Origin: Gamarada debralockiae
Lineage: Eukaryota > Ascomycota > Leotiomycetes > Helotiales > Hyphodiscaceae
DNA: 64,000 nt
NCBI GenBank assembly: GCA_002803225.1
Contig: NXFV01002031.1
Coordinates: 1-64,000 of the forward strand
Direction: 5' to 3'
In this document: positions 47,319 through 59,471 of the stretch, in pieces
Layout: each line of letters opens with the position of its first letter
Numbering within the stretch: position 1 is the first letter of the stretch
The notes under the pieces: generated by a model
The model's database searches: none
Told to the model about the DNA's origin: nothing
The model's input: the letters and a program-made list of their open reading frames with translations, nothing else
Translations under genes and position numbers: made by a program

Positions 47319-49006
47319 ATGCCTTCCGTGGTCGAAGAACCCAAGGGACCAGGCAGACTGCTCCTGGTTTCCAACCGACTTCCCATAACCATCAAGCGCT
47401 CCGATGATGGCTCGTACGCTTTCAACATGTCCTCTGGTGGACTTGTCACTGGTCTAAGTGGCTTGTCAAAGACTACAACCTTCCAATGGTATGGTTGGCC
47501 AGGCTTGGAAGTTCCAGAGGCAGAGGTCGGACCTCTAGTCAAACGACTCAAGGATGAATACGGAGCTGTGCCAGTATTCGTTGCGGATGAGTTGGCAGAC
47601 AGACATTACAATGGCTTCTCCAGTAAGAACCACATCACATTGAGTCGATAGCCAGAAGCTAATTCGCATGGCAGATTCTATCCTCTGGCCCCTCTTCCAC
47701 TACCATCCCGGAGAGATCACATTCGACGAGTCAGCATGGACCGCATACAAGGAAGTCAACCGTTTGTTCGCGAAGACAGTGGCGAAGGATGTACAAGATG
47801 GCGACTTGATCTGGGTTCACGATTACCATCTCATGCTTCTGCCAGAGATGTTACGAGAGGAGATTGGTTTAACGAAGAAGAATGTCAAGATTGGCTTCTT
47901 CCTCCATACACCATTCCCCAGCAGTGAGATCTACAGAATCCTACCCGTGCGAGAGGCCCTCCTTCTGGGTGTTCTTCATTGCGACTTGATTGGCTTCCAT
48001 ACCTATGACTATGCGAGACATTTCCTCAGTAGTTGCTCAAGGATGTTGTAGGTTTTCAGAAACACAAGTTCCATGGTGGTGGCTAATTATATGCAGAGAA
48101 ACACCAACGAACCCCAACGGCGTTGAGTTTCGAGGCAAATACATTGCAGTTTCCGCATTTCCCATTGGCATTGACCCAGAGAAATTTGTCGAAGGGTTAG
48201 AGAAACCAAGTATACAAGAGCGAATCCGCGTCCTGGAACGCAAGTTCGAGGGCGTGAAACTCATCGTTGGAGTGGACCGACTTGATTATATCAAGGGGGT
48301 ACCCCAAAAGTTACATGCACTTGAAGTCTTCCTCACCGAGCACCCCGAATGGATCGGCAAAGTCGTCCTCATCCAAGTCGCAGTCCCGAGTCGACAAGAT
48401 GTCGAAGAATACCAAAACCTGCGTGCGGTAGTGAACGAACTGGTCGGCAGAATCAATGGTAGATTTGGCACCATTGAATTCATGCCTATCCATTTCCTCC
48501 ACCAATCTGTGCCGTTCGAGGAACTTACTGCTTTGTATGCCGTTTCCGATGCCTGTTTGGTATCATCTACGCGCGATGGCATGAACCTCGTTTCTTACGA
48601 ATACATTGCAACCCAACGAAAGCGCCACGGTGTCATGATCCTCTCCGAATTCACCGGTGCAGCCCAATCACTCAACGGTGCACTCATCGTCAACCCTTGG
48701 AACACTGAAGAGCTCGCAGGCGCCATCCACGACGCCGTCACAATGTCTCCAGAAGCCCGTGAAGTCAGTTTCAAGAAATTGGAGAAATATGTCTTCAAAT
48801 ACACCAGCGCGTGGTGGGGTGAATCGTTCGTGAGCGAATTGGTGAGAATCAGTGAGCATGCGGATAAGAAACAGAAGAGATCTAGCCTGCCTGCTGTTGG
48901 CAAGGTCTATGAGCTGATGGAGGCCGTCAAGGATATGACGATTGGAGGAAAGAAGGTTGGGGAGATGGAACCATCGGAGGGGCGTGATTCAATGATGAAT
49001 GGATGA
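47319..49006 (+). CDS. TPS1: Trehalose-6-phosphate synthase (UDP-forming)
   Basis: Three exons, 47319-47622, 47675-48047 and 48097-49006, encode 528 aa, typical of fungal Tps1. GT-B fold glycosyltransferase family 20 motifs are all present: LLLVSNRLPITIKR, FQWYGWPGLEV, LWPLFHYHPGEITFDESAW, WVHDYHLMLLPEMLR, KIGFFLHTPFPSSEIYR and LIGFHTYDYARHFLSSCSRM. The UDP/G6P-binding half has VGVDRLDYIKGVPQK, DACLVSSTRDGMNLVSYEY and SEFTGAAQSLNGALIVNPWN. The enzyme makes trehalose 6-phosphate from UDP-glucose and glucose 6-phosphate, in stress protection and glycolytic control. There is no C-terminal phosphatase domain, so this is the Tps1 and not the Tps2 type. Both introns keep phase. Confidence 0.96.
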
Positions 49007-49951
49007 GTGATGGGTATGATGATACGATACTAGTTTGTTTTCTTTGGCATTGGTTTGGGAGTTTGTGAGTCGGGAGATTTGGGACCTACATCTGGAGCGG
49101 GAACTCGGGGTCGTAAACTGATGGGCAAATGAAGTTTATGGGTAGTAGCATACAATTACTACACGATTAGAAGAAACATCCGATCTTTGCAAGTCGGAAA
49201 TCGCTTGATACAGTATTCGTGTTTCTTGTCTAGAGCCAGCCGAGCCGACTCGATCTACCTCCTTTGTCCAAGTGGATACTTTGAGGATCGCAAGAACAAG
49301 TGAGAAGTGATAATGCAACTATCAAACTCTGCTGGCAATTTTATTCATCATTGCATAACGAGGACTTCTTGAGAAGAATTGAATGTGAATGTGAATGCCC
49401 AGAAATACAATGCTTCTCGTATGTCTCGTCACAAACATGATCGAAGCACTGTGATTCGCTGCTGTGCCAAATTCACTGCATGAACCCGTGCCACCACACC
49501 TCACTGCATGCACAATCATATCTTCTTGACGGCGCACTGCACTCCTATTTCCGTCTCAGTATGCCATTGGCTCAGTGCAGCCAAATGCCTCCCAAAAGAT
49601 GAGCGTCCCGCCATCCAACCAGTGTAGATATCGAACGTGGGACGGTAAGAACTCAGTGCTTCAAAAGTTCGCGACAAGTACTGTGGACAGCAAAAGTCTA
49701 AGTGACGCTTGAGCCAAGCAGGCGTATCCGACCTAACCAGAGAGCCGCTCGGGGACAATTATGAAAGTAGACACCTGGGAGGCGCTATTTTGAAGCCACG
49801 CTTTGTTCTGTAAGTTAAGAGTACCAAGATAGCTTTCAATTAGTAAGGATATCTAAAATGCAAAGCTAACAATTCCGCCAAGATTTCCAGACTAGATGAA
49901 CCTTCTGGGACCCCTACAGTCTCACAAGTGACAAGCCTGATCGACGCCGCG
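49007..49951. other. Intergenic, no gene seen
   Basis: TPS1 3' flank and flank of the pseudogene. No domain-bearing frame is present. Confidence 0.45.
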
Positions 49952-50268
49952 ATGGCACATCCCCCTCGAAACAACGAAGACTATGGGATCGGTATCATAT
50001 GTGCCTTGCCAATAGAGAATGCTGCTATGGTAGCCATGCTTGACGAAACCCACCCTAAATTGAATAAACAACATGGCGATGAGTACAAATACACACTAGG
50101 CAAAATCGGGTTTCACAATGTCGTTATCGCCTGCCTCCCAGCTGGCTTAATGGCTGCACCGCACTAGCCACGCTTGCAGCCGTCACACTGCGGTTGTTCA
50201 AGCAGGAAGAAAGCAGCGCAAGCACGCCTTTAAAAAGTGTGCACAAACTAGTGACTGAGACAAAGTAG
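49952..50268 (+). pseudogene. Broken nucleoside-phosphorylase-like (NLR-type) N-terminal fragment
   Basis: About 75 codons match the start of the PNP_UDP_1 domain found at the N-terminus of many fungal NLR and ankyrin proteins: YGIGIICALPIENAAMVAM, then YKYTLGKIGFHNVVIACLPAG. Directly after LPAG the frame ends in a stop (50165-50167). In the next frame the expected continuation appears (TALATLAAVTLRLF) and runs to 50268, so a frameshift lies near 50150-50160. The remaining two thirds of the domain, and any NACHT or repeat part, are absent. The sequence is best read as a truncated remnant. Confidence 0.7.
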
Positions 50269-50417
50269 TCGGTGTCTCAAAAAGAAGTGACTAAGCCTAA
50301 GCCGTCCGGTCTATTCACCGGAGAAGCCACAACATCAACTTTGTGGTCTTCGGAATGAAAGACCGCAAGGCCTAGAAGAAATATGTGGAAGCTATAGACA
50401 TGTTTGTTGACAACCAT

Positions 50418-51365
50418 TTAACCAACTTGTATTCCTAAACGCTCAGCAAGAGTAACAAACCCATACTCATCCTCTTTAATCCACATATCCGGAATATTTT
50501 CCTCTCGCAACTCTGGGTTTTTTTCCTCCAACGGTCTGTCAACATATATTGTATAGAATCCGCACGCTTTCGCGCCTTTCAAATCACTTAGATGCGCGGC
50601 CACAAGCCCACACTCCTCGGGCTTTACGCCCATCTTCTCTGCCGCTCCGAGATATACCTTGGGGTTCGGCTTGAAGGATTGGAACATGTCGGCGGAGTAA
50701 ATATGCGTAAAGGGGATACTACTCTGCACTACTAGGTGTTCTAGTAAGTCGTTGTAAGAGTTGCTAAGGGTTACAGTAGAGAATTGCCTATTAAGCAAGT
50801 CCAAGCCACGGCAGGTGTCGGGCCAGGGGGGGAGACGGTGCCAGACGAGGCCGAGATGTTTGAGTTGCGACTCGTCCCAGAGCGAACCCTCTCCGACTTG
50901 GAGTTCTGAGGTGCTGGCGTCTTCGCGTGGAATGATCAGGCCGCGGTGTGCGAGGAGTCTAGGCAGTAATTCAAGACGATGCTTGTTGACTGCTCTCCAG
51001 TCTACAGTGCTGTGTTTTGCGATACTATCGCGAACGAATTTGTCCCCCTCTTTGTTCCATTCCTGCTCCTGTCAGCACTTAGATTTGCGATAATGTTATT
51101 TCGTTAGCCACCGACCCCTCCGAACTCGAACCACTGCTCGTATGACTGCAAAAGAAATTAATTTATATTTTATGGGAGTGCTCAACTGGCTGGGGCATAC
51201 CATCTTCGTCGCCTTGGTTCGGACTTCACTACTAATCGACGACACATCCGACTCCAGCGCCTCTCGAGCCGCTCTCCATAGCTCGTCCGCTACTGGCGTC
51301 CTCTGGGCTACACACGTCCCAAAGACGTCGAAGAAAAGGACACGCAGTTGTGGTGTGGTTGTCAT
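50418..51365 (-). CDS. Type II haloacid dehalogenase-like hydrolase (HAD superfamily)
   Basis: Exons 51365-51201, 51145-51116 and 51068-50418 give 281 aa. HAD motif I is VLFFDVFGTCV (nucleophile Asp13), with the DVFGT form seen in L-2-haloacid dehalogenases. Exon 2 is only 30 nt and supplies SYEQWFEFGG. The cap region holds WHRLPPWPDTCRGLDLL, motif II is TLSNSYND, the lysine motif is FKPNPKVYLGAAEKMG, and motif III/IV is VAAHLSDLKGAKACGF. Members hydrolyse 2-haloacids or small phosphate-free substrates; the true substrate in fungi is usually unknown. The donor of intron 2 (GTCGGT) is weak but phase and family pattern support it. Confidence 0.85.
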
Positions 51366-51962
51366 ACTGATCTTTCTTATTGAGTTCTGATCGGAATATA
51401 TCGACCTTGTATTAGTTGAGAAAAGTGAGTGAGGACGTATGGAAATGAATGTCTCTCTCTTTATCTAGGCGTTCATATGTCTAAGGTTAGGCTTGCAAAA
51501 ACGCAACTTGATGGTCGGCGGAACGGGTTGCATCATTAATAATATGAGTCACAGTGACTTCTCGTTACATACGCGCTCTGCTTGGCCGATCTCGGCCCTG
51601 CTAGCGTCGCGTGAGTTGTGCCTTGTCCTACAGCTCACAAATCTCAAGCTCCTTCTCTCCGATCATAACCCGGCGCAACATGGAGAGCCCAGATACAAAA
51701 TGATTTTTCATGTGCCTATGTCCCATCTGCATGCTTGCAAAGATGCGATCTTCGAAACCCATCTTCATCGGAGTCCAACATGGACGACACTGACCGGGCC
51801 TCCAGTCCAACAGGCGAGTATTTCGCGCTGCGCTGCTCGATTATTCAGACTGCACTGGCGGTTGTGCCGACGGCTATTGCGTGGAAGGTTTATCAGGCGC
51901 AACTTCCTTCTGTGACGGCTCCTTGAAATGTCTGCTGGTAGTCGATTTGACTAAATCAGATT
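51366..51962. other. Intergenic, no gene seen
   Basis: Promoter of the HAD gene and anonymous sequence. Confidence 0.4.
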
Positions 51963-53084
51963 TTGGTTGAGTGGATGAATCCACGGAGCCAAAGGTCGCG
52001 GCAGAGGAGGTTTCGAGAAAAGGAAACGCTCGATTGGGATTGCTCCGGCTCCAGGTCCGACGGTTCTCAGCCCACGATAACGCTCAAGAAGGAGATAGAG
52101 GCTTTCATGGAACGTACAACAACTGGTAGACACTTGCCATCGTCAGTTGAGGGACGTACTTTATGGCAAGATTTTCTTGATCACGGACTATCCACCAATA
52201 TCCGGCGTCGAGCAACGATCGGAAAGTGGAACCGTCATGAATCAGTTGTTGAGGAATCAATGATTAGCGTAGCTTCTTCTTCCTTAGAAGACCAAGGAAA
52301 GCAAGCCGAAGTAGGGATCGAATTCCTCAATATGAAGAAGGCCAAAAACATTCTTATGAGCGATGAATCTCATGAATACCAAACAAATCGAATTCACATC
52401 GTGTTTCAACATGGAGGAAGAAGCTTTCACTCCCTGAGAATCCGGTGAGACACACTGGAAGGACTTTTCCCATCCACTCACGGGTTCGGGGTATTGAAAG
52501 GGGTCAAAGGATTGTTCCCCGCCCTTCGAGTTTTTCTATTAGTCTTCAAGTGAAGCTTTTAGGTTTAGAAATTTTGGGGGCAGAATCACAGGTTGTGTTG
52601 CTAGCTCATAACGATGAGCAGGCTTTCGGAGGTCAGATGCTGATGTACAGCTCATCATTGTTGGGAGTTGGCTGTATTCAGATTGAGCGGCGCCGAAGAA
52701 GGAAATGTTTTAAGCATGGTCTTTACAATGATGAACAGTCTTGCAAATGCCTGGATAGGTTGGGAGATATGGTTGAAGCGAGTTTTAAATCTGGGATCAT
52801 AGATATTATATATAGTATGGGTAGGTCCGAACAAGCTGGGAAGAATTTGCGTCGACCTCTCCACCCTCCATCGCATAAAACCTTTGAAAATGCCCTGGGC
52901 CACCCCGGTACGTTACGCGATCCAGACGGGAAACCTGGATCTCTCTAATGGGATGTGCCATAGGGAAACAGACTTCGACACGGTCTACGGAGGACTGACG
53001 ACGACATCACTCGAAGATCTCGGAACCCGAATCGCGCAAAGTCAAGTCGACACGTATCTCCTCCAGCTGCCCCCTTCCAACTGA
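51963..53084 (+). pseudogene. Overlapping open frames, possible decayed gene
   Basis: Three plus-strand frames follow each other (51963-52448, 52445-52948, 52884-53084). The middle one has a helical, Leu/Glu-rich stretch with a basic IQIERRRRRK end that looks like protein sequence. The last ends DTYLLQLPPSN. A GTGAGA donor at 52446 could begin an intron, but no single splice plan restores a recognisable protein. I cannot name a family. It may be a degenerated lineage-specific gene. Confidence 0.22.
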
Positions 53085-54921
53085 GAGCTAAGATTGTTTG
53101 GGGGTGTTCACATACACTGAATTGCTATTATTTTGGCCCCGATAACTGAGGTTAGAACAGAAGCTTCCCATCTGTGTCTATACGAGTGTATACCAAGAAC
53201 TCAGGCTGTGACGAGCTGAGATAGAAGAAGATAACTTGAAACTCTACCAAGCGTACTGTCCAGTAAGGAAGCAATTGAACGTGCGTACAGCTTCCCATCT
53301 CTTTCGCTGCCCTATAGCTATCACCACCTATTTTAAATATTAAGAAAACAACTCCCGCAGCTCTTTACTCATACAATCAATCAGCTTTCACTCCCAACTA
53401 CTAGTAGCGGTGCGTATTTGTTGACAAGGTAGCGCATGTCGTTATACGCACTGATTAGATCTCGAACTAGCAAATGCATGTCATCTGATGATGATTTCGA
53501 AGCAAAGAAACCATACGTGCAATCAATTCCTCCAGCATGGCCAATTCGATTTCTAAGTCACTTCTATCTTGTTCTCAAAAGACCACAGTTCCGAACCAAA
53601 CATCATGGGAAATTCTTCACGTTGCGAACGTGTCCCTCAGATGTATGCCGTATGGTTCGGAGATAAACTCTAGCAAAGTGTCCGGAGTCAACGAAATCAG
53701 CCCTTATTTGACTCTAACTCTAGAGTCAACTCTGAAGGATAGTCCTCGGTAAGACCAGATGAAGAAATCCACGCCCCGATGCCCAAAAGGTCCTGACTTT
53801 GTGAACCTTGCTGGGAAGTATCCGAGGTGGGTTGAAGCTCATGAAATTGAGCTGTGTCGTCAGAGGTGCCCGTGGGAGCAGCGACGGAAGAAGATTTGTT
53901 TTGCATTATATACTGAGAGGATGCAGGATAATGTTGTTTCCCTGGCATATTGTCAACATAGAAAATACCTGTAAGGGTCCTGAGGCCTGCCTACTTGTGG
54001 GATCTTTGACCCAATGCTCAACTTCCGACAGCGATGTAGACTGATGAGTTTAGACCGAGTAATTTCAAATCTGAACATAGTCGCAAGTCGCATTTATCAA
54101 CTCAAGTCATATCAAGCCCAGGTGGAACTTCGAGTATCGTGCCGGGCACGATACATACAGGGCCTGCTCAGCATACTTGCAGTTGCGAGGAATCGTACTG
54201 TCGGGGACCTGGAACGTTAAATTCGCAGTCGGTTCCTAATTCATTATTCCTAATAGGAACCGGCGAAATAGCAGTTGAAGCAATTCCCGGACAAGAAATA
54301 GGAATCGCGGAAATGAATGAAGATGAATCATAGGCCATGAAAAGTTAGGAATCTACTTGCCATATGGACCTATCGACGGTTGGCTTGAGGCCAAAGCCTC
54401 TAAAAGTCCCATCAAGAGAGCCTGCAGACTCGGTCTCATTACTTAGGCTGGGAATGTATACAAAGTACCCTGACGTATTCATACATTGCTGACTCGGTTG
54501 ACATCCTCCTGCATCTGCTATTTGTTATTCAATTTACGCGTTCCCCAGATCACAGATCGTAGTGGTGGCTCGAGAGCGCCACCGATTCCTAAAAATTGCG
54601 CCTCGTCCACGCAACCTCAACCCGACATCCAATGAAACCTGATAACGTGGTTCTGCTCAGGAATTAGGAATCGAAATGCAAGGCAACCAGCACTCTGCAT
54701 ACAGTAATGAAGAATTTTTGTTCAATCCCAAGGCTGGCCTCACTCACCCTTCAATGAATCCACCACATTCTCCATTCTTTCTGACGACTTCACTTTTCAA
54801 CTTTGATCAACTTTGTTGGATTCTTGGCTCTGCTTCATCGCTACGATCTGCACGGTATATCAACCATGCTGATGCGATATTTGAGTATCACGAGCCCCCA
54901 GAACACTACACTCAGAATACT
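53085..54921. other. 1.8-kb interval, no intact gene
   Basis: Small frames only; none shows a domain. It may hold decayed coding sequence, since neighbouring loci are broken. Confidence 0.4.
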
Positions 54922-57900
54922 ATGGAGGATAACTTCATGACTCCACCTGGGCCTTCAACGTCCGCGGCCCACGCTACCACCACGGGCAAAGGCGTCGCGG
55001 TCGACACAAGGCAAGCAACTCATCCAGGCCATGAGATTCCTCACAAGGCCAGCTCCGCTCACTCGATAACTAGTTCGAAATACGATAGCGATTGTCCCTT
55101 GGCCAAACCCGTCCCTAATTACAAGATCTTTCGTTTACCAGAGAAGTTCGCTGAGTATGCCATGTTTTCTTTCTTTCTTTGTTTTTTGGTTGTGCAAAAT
55201 ATCTCTTAGAGCCTTCCTAGTTGCTTCAGTTCCTCTGTCTACACGGGGTACTCCGGGGGTGATGGTGTGTATTGGGAGTGCTCTTCGAGTTGCGGATGCC
55301 ACCAAGACATTGAGCCCCATCCGAAAGGGCATTTTTTGTTCACGATCTATAAAGAGACTGGGCAAATGACCGTAAAGATCCATTCCAACGATTTGCACCT
55401 TAAAGTGCAAAGATCAATCCATCAAACAGCTGTTTCCGATTGGAATGGTCTGGAGCTCCTCAAATACCATACATCACTTGAATCGTACCTTAAATCACTT
55501 CAAAGCTCTGAAAAAGCTCTTGGTATAGGTCTCGCCACTACAGCGGCACTTGCTTTGCTTGTTGAAGGCTTTCTGGGGGACAATGAACCGTTCGCTAGCT
55601 TTGGATACGAAAATCTGTACAGCCAAGGTTACATTCCACTGGAGCGATGGAAATCTATTCAGCACTTGAGAATGGAAAATGACATAGACGCGATTGAGTG
55701 TGGTGTCAACGAAATCGACGAAGTTGAGGAAGTTGGCAGAGAACGTCGCCGCAAATTTCTTTCAGAGCTCAGCAAAAAGATGAAATTTGTAAACCCGGCA
55801 GATCGTCTGGAAGTCTCTGATACAGAATCAGCCCCCCAGACCGCTTTTTCCAGCGCGCTAGGTGAAGAATTGGGCCTGGCGGAGCAGCGAGATTATACAC
55901 TTGTTGCAGCCGTTGAGTCTATGGATATAGATGCTCTCTTCAATCGAGTACAAGATGGCCCATCTGCGAGTCGGGCGTTACCTATAGCCCTAAGAGCCCG
56001 GAATTTACGAATTGCGAGTTGGCTTATGGACGAGGGTGCAGACTCCAGTTATCTAGGATCATTGCGACAAGACAACGAAATCAAGGCCCTCGCACAGAGT
56101 TGGCTTCCACTAGCTGTCGAGATGCATCATCCTCGCCTTGTATGCTTGTTCTTGGAACTTGGTGCAGATGTGAATGTTGATAATCAAGTCGCCGGCGTTT
56201 CGGCCCTCATCAAAGCTATCCAAGTTGGTACCTATGAGGTCGCCCAAGTTCTCATTGACGCTGGAGCCCTCATCAACGGCGCTTGCGATTCTGGTCCTAT
56301 TCCTTTACTCGAAGCCGCTGATGCTGGAGATGCACCAATGGTCGCTTTGCTACTACGGAATGGAGCAACTTATCACACATTGATCTCAGGTCCTCCAACA
56401 GATTCAAAAAAGCTCATAAAGGAGGTTGCTAAAAGCAATGACTGGGCGGACATTGACGCGTTCTGGTCCGTGGAATTTTCAAATCCAGATCACGAGTCGA
56501 ATGGAGAATCTAAACCCCTCGAAGATGGCTGCTTTGTGGAGGAATACCAAGGATACCAAGGAGGTCAAAGCAGGGGGGGATGCATTGGGTCTAGTGGAGA
56601 CGGTGAGCTCAATACGGATTGGGACAGCAACATCGCCGCAATACCAGAGCTCATCTCATTTCCAAGTTTCACACCTCCCAAACGAAGCTCCACACGTCTC
56701 GAACGAAGTCCTACGCTGCTCGAGCGAAGAAGTAGACTTCACTGGATCAATGGCAAGGCTGGATCGGGAAACTCGACCCTGACGAGATATCTGTTTGATA
56801 CTCGGGCGTTTTCTACAATGCTTGATAATTACTACGAAAGACTGGATGAGCATCCTATGTCCTCTACCGATAAAACCCGGTTTTGGGATCTTACTCCTCA
56901 TGTCGGAAAGTTCGTTCAGCGGTACAACGGGAAAATCCAACGTCTCGGTCCCTCGGACACCCTCCTTGACATCGAACTGGCACATGACCTTGAATTGCTT
57001 CAATCGACACACTGAGAATTAGTAAATGCCTTTTATAATCCCACATTTACAGCTCATGATTTCATAAGGGGCGCACGTCTTTTTATGAGAGGCGACCGAG
57101 AACGTTTTCTCAGCCTACCCGACGCTTAACGTTACTATTTCACTCGAGAATGCACTGTTTATGGCTGCCGCAGAAGGCCGCTTCCGAGTCGTCGACCATA
57201 CCATTCGATCAGCCCAGCGGTTCTCCGATAGTTCCTGCCAAAGGGTAATTACTCTGGTCGACCCTAACGCTATCAGTGGGCTTCAGAACTATTGGGATCC
57301 CTTCTACTTGGATATGACGCCGTTAATGGCTGCTGTTTCAACTGGCAATATCGGAATTGTCAAGCGCTTGCTAAGCTTCGGAGTAGACGTGAATGTTTTC
57401 ACTTCTCGAGGGACAGCACTGAGCCTCGCTGCTGAAATCGAGACCGACTTTCACTCTAAGAAGATCATTGAATTGCTGCTGCACAATGGAGCAGATTTGG
57501 GTGAAGCACTTTTTGTCCTGAGCTCTCTTGTACCCACAGTACTTCCCCACGAAAGAGCCGGACATGTTCGTGGGATGAAGCGACTAGAAAGAGTCCACTC
57601 TCGAGACGTACGAAACAACTCTCGACGAGGTGCACAGGCGAGAAAGCTACTCCAGCAATTACATATTGAGTTTTCTCGCGAACATACCCACCTTCTAGAA
57701 GTTGGAGGGATTTGCAATGAGGAAATCGGTCAACGATTGAGACTTCAGTCTCGTCAACTGGCTCCTTGGGCAAACGGAATTGAGCCAGTAAGGAGGCAGG
57801 CGTGGGCTGCAGGCATGCGAGTTTTGCGCGGCCTCACGAGAGGTAAAACCCCGAGAACAGTTAAGGATGCCCTTATGTTCCTCGCAATTGCCAAAGCTAT

Positions 57901-59471
57901 CTCAGCTGTCAGAGACGCTGCAGATGCATGCCAAGGGGGTTCAAACTATCTTGCGCAGTTCTTGGGAGACTTGAGTCGATGGCAAATTCTATTTGCGTCA
58001 GAGTCTGATACGTTACTAAATTTTCGGGAAGCTGTTCGAGCAATATGGGGAGTTGGTGTTGACGCATGGGATGAACCCAGACCACCAGATTCCTCTACCT
58101 TGCTTCAATTTCAGGCCTTGGCGCTGAGATTGGTAAATGATACTGCTCCCTTGTTCAAATCACAAACGCATGAAGATTCTGGGAAGGCTGGACTACTGCG
58201 CAGTCAAGAGCGATGGCTCTTGAAATCTAGGGGGTCAATGAACACTCCAAAGAACGTTAATGCGGAATATGTGGAATCCGGTAGCTGGTCCAATGCTTTC
58301 CTGGGGCAATACGACAGTCCTTCTGTGGCCCTTGATTCAAAGGATGACATCAAGATGAACGACTACGCTGTTAGTCTCTCAGCATTGGGAAGTACCACGC
58401 CACAGCTAAATGCGTTGGCTATTTTACTAATGGCAGGGGCGATATTCGGGCTCATTGTATGGATGCTCATAAGTACGACCACCATCTCCTTCGTTCTCTG
58501 AAAGTTCACTTATATTATCTCAGGCTTTCGAACACTTCCACTTGGAAGCGACTGGGGACAAATTGTGTCAGGATTCTCCACCCAATCCCAGATACAGACA
58601 ATACAGGAGCCAGTCCTGAGAAGTGCTCTCCAGCACATGCTATATCTTCTGACCGCGAGTAACTTGTCGCTGGAACCCATCTTCGGGGAAATTATTTTGA
58701 GCTCAGAATGCGCCATTGACTCAGGTATCATCTCCAGTTTCTCTGGTCTTTTTGACTGGCTGGCAGTGAACATCCTGGTAAGACCTCTCTGTGTGAACCA
58801 TTGTTCAAACTCTTATCGACAGTTGGCAGATACATGTTCCGGATGAAGCTACATTTTCCGTTGTGCAATCACAATTGAACGAAATTCACAGGGCTTGGAG
58901 CTCGACATACACAATCCAAGAAAACTATCGCCTCATTGAATTCTACCTCGGTGTTGGCAAATTTCAGTCAATTGTTCCATGCAGCATATTTCCCCAGACG
59001 TGCATGGTGATGAGCCACCAACATGATGCCTCCGCCTCGAGCAACACAAATGTCTCTAATACCCTATCCATGGGCTTATCGAGGTAAATGACATCCTTAC
59101 TTTAGTTGTAAAATGTGCACAACAAATTTACACAGAGTAGCTCATCCTTGTCGCCTTGGCCGAGGTCACCGTCTGTAATTTCTACCGTCCCTTTAACATT
59201 GCAAACCTCTGAGCAATCGAGACGAAGCAAAACGTTTTGCAAAGAATGCAATCGCGATTACAAGAAGACATGCTATTATAACAAGCACCGACGAGACAAG
59301 CATGAAATTATTAAGTTTGCTTGTCGGATTGAGGGTGTGGGAAGCAATTTACAAGGAACCACTATAGAAAGACTCACGAGAGCAGTGATCACTGAATCGC
59401 TTTCTTCATGGTCATGGAGTGGAGAAAGCAGAAACCACAGAACGAGTGAGGCGGAAGAGAGTGCAAAGTGA
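54922..59471 (+). pseudogene. Broken ankyrin / C2H2 protein gene with a P-loop fragment
   Basis: Exons can be traced at 54922-55154, 55212-58472 (broken), 58524-58777, 58830-59083 and 59138-59471. The product would have a disordered N-terminus, ankyrin repeats (ALPIALRARNLRIASWLMDEG, LGADVNVDN), then LHWINGKAGSGNSTLTRYLF. That last segment is a NACHT-type Walker A whose lysine is Asn. After a TGA at 57013 the same frame continues as ELVNAFYNPTFTAHDFIRG up to a TAA at 57127, and a +1 shift then restores NVTISLENALFMAAAEG and more ankyrin (TPLMAAVSTGNIGIVKRLL). A conserved fungal C-terminal region follows (YLAQFLGDLSRWQILF, FREAVRAIWGV), then a C2H2 finger (CKECNRDYKKTCYYNKHRRDKH). Read as two genes, each half would lack its partner; one decayed gene explains it better. 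Two of the introns need the second of two adjacent AGs. Confidence 0.6.
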
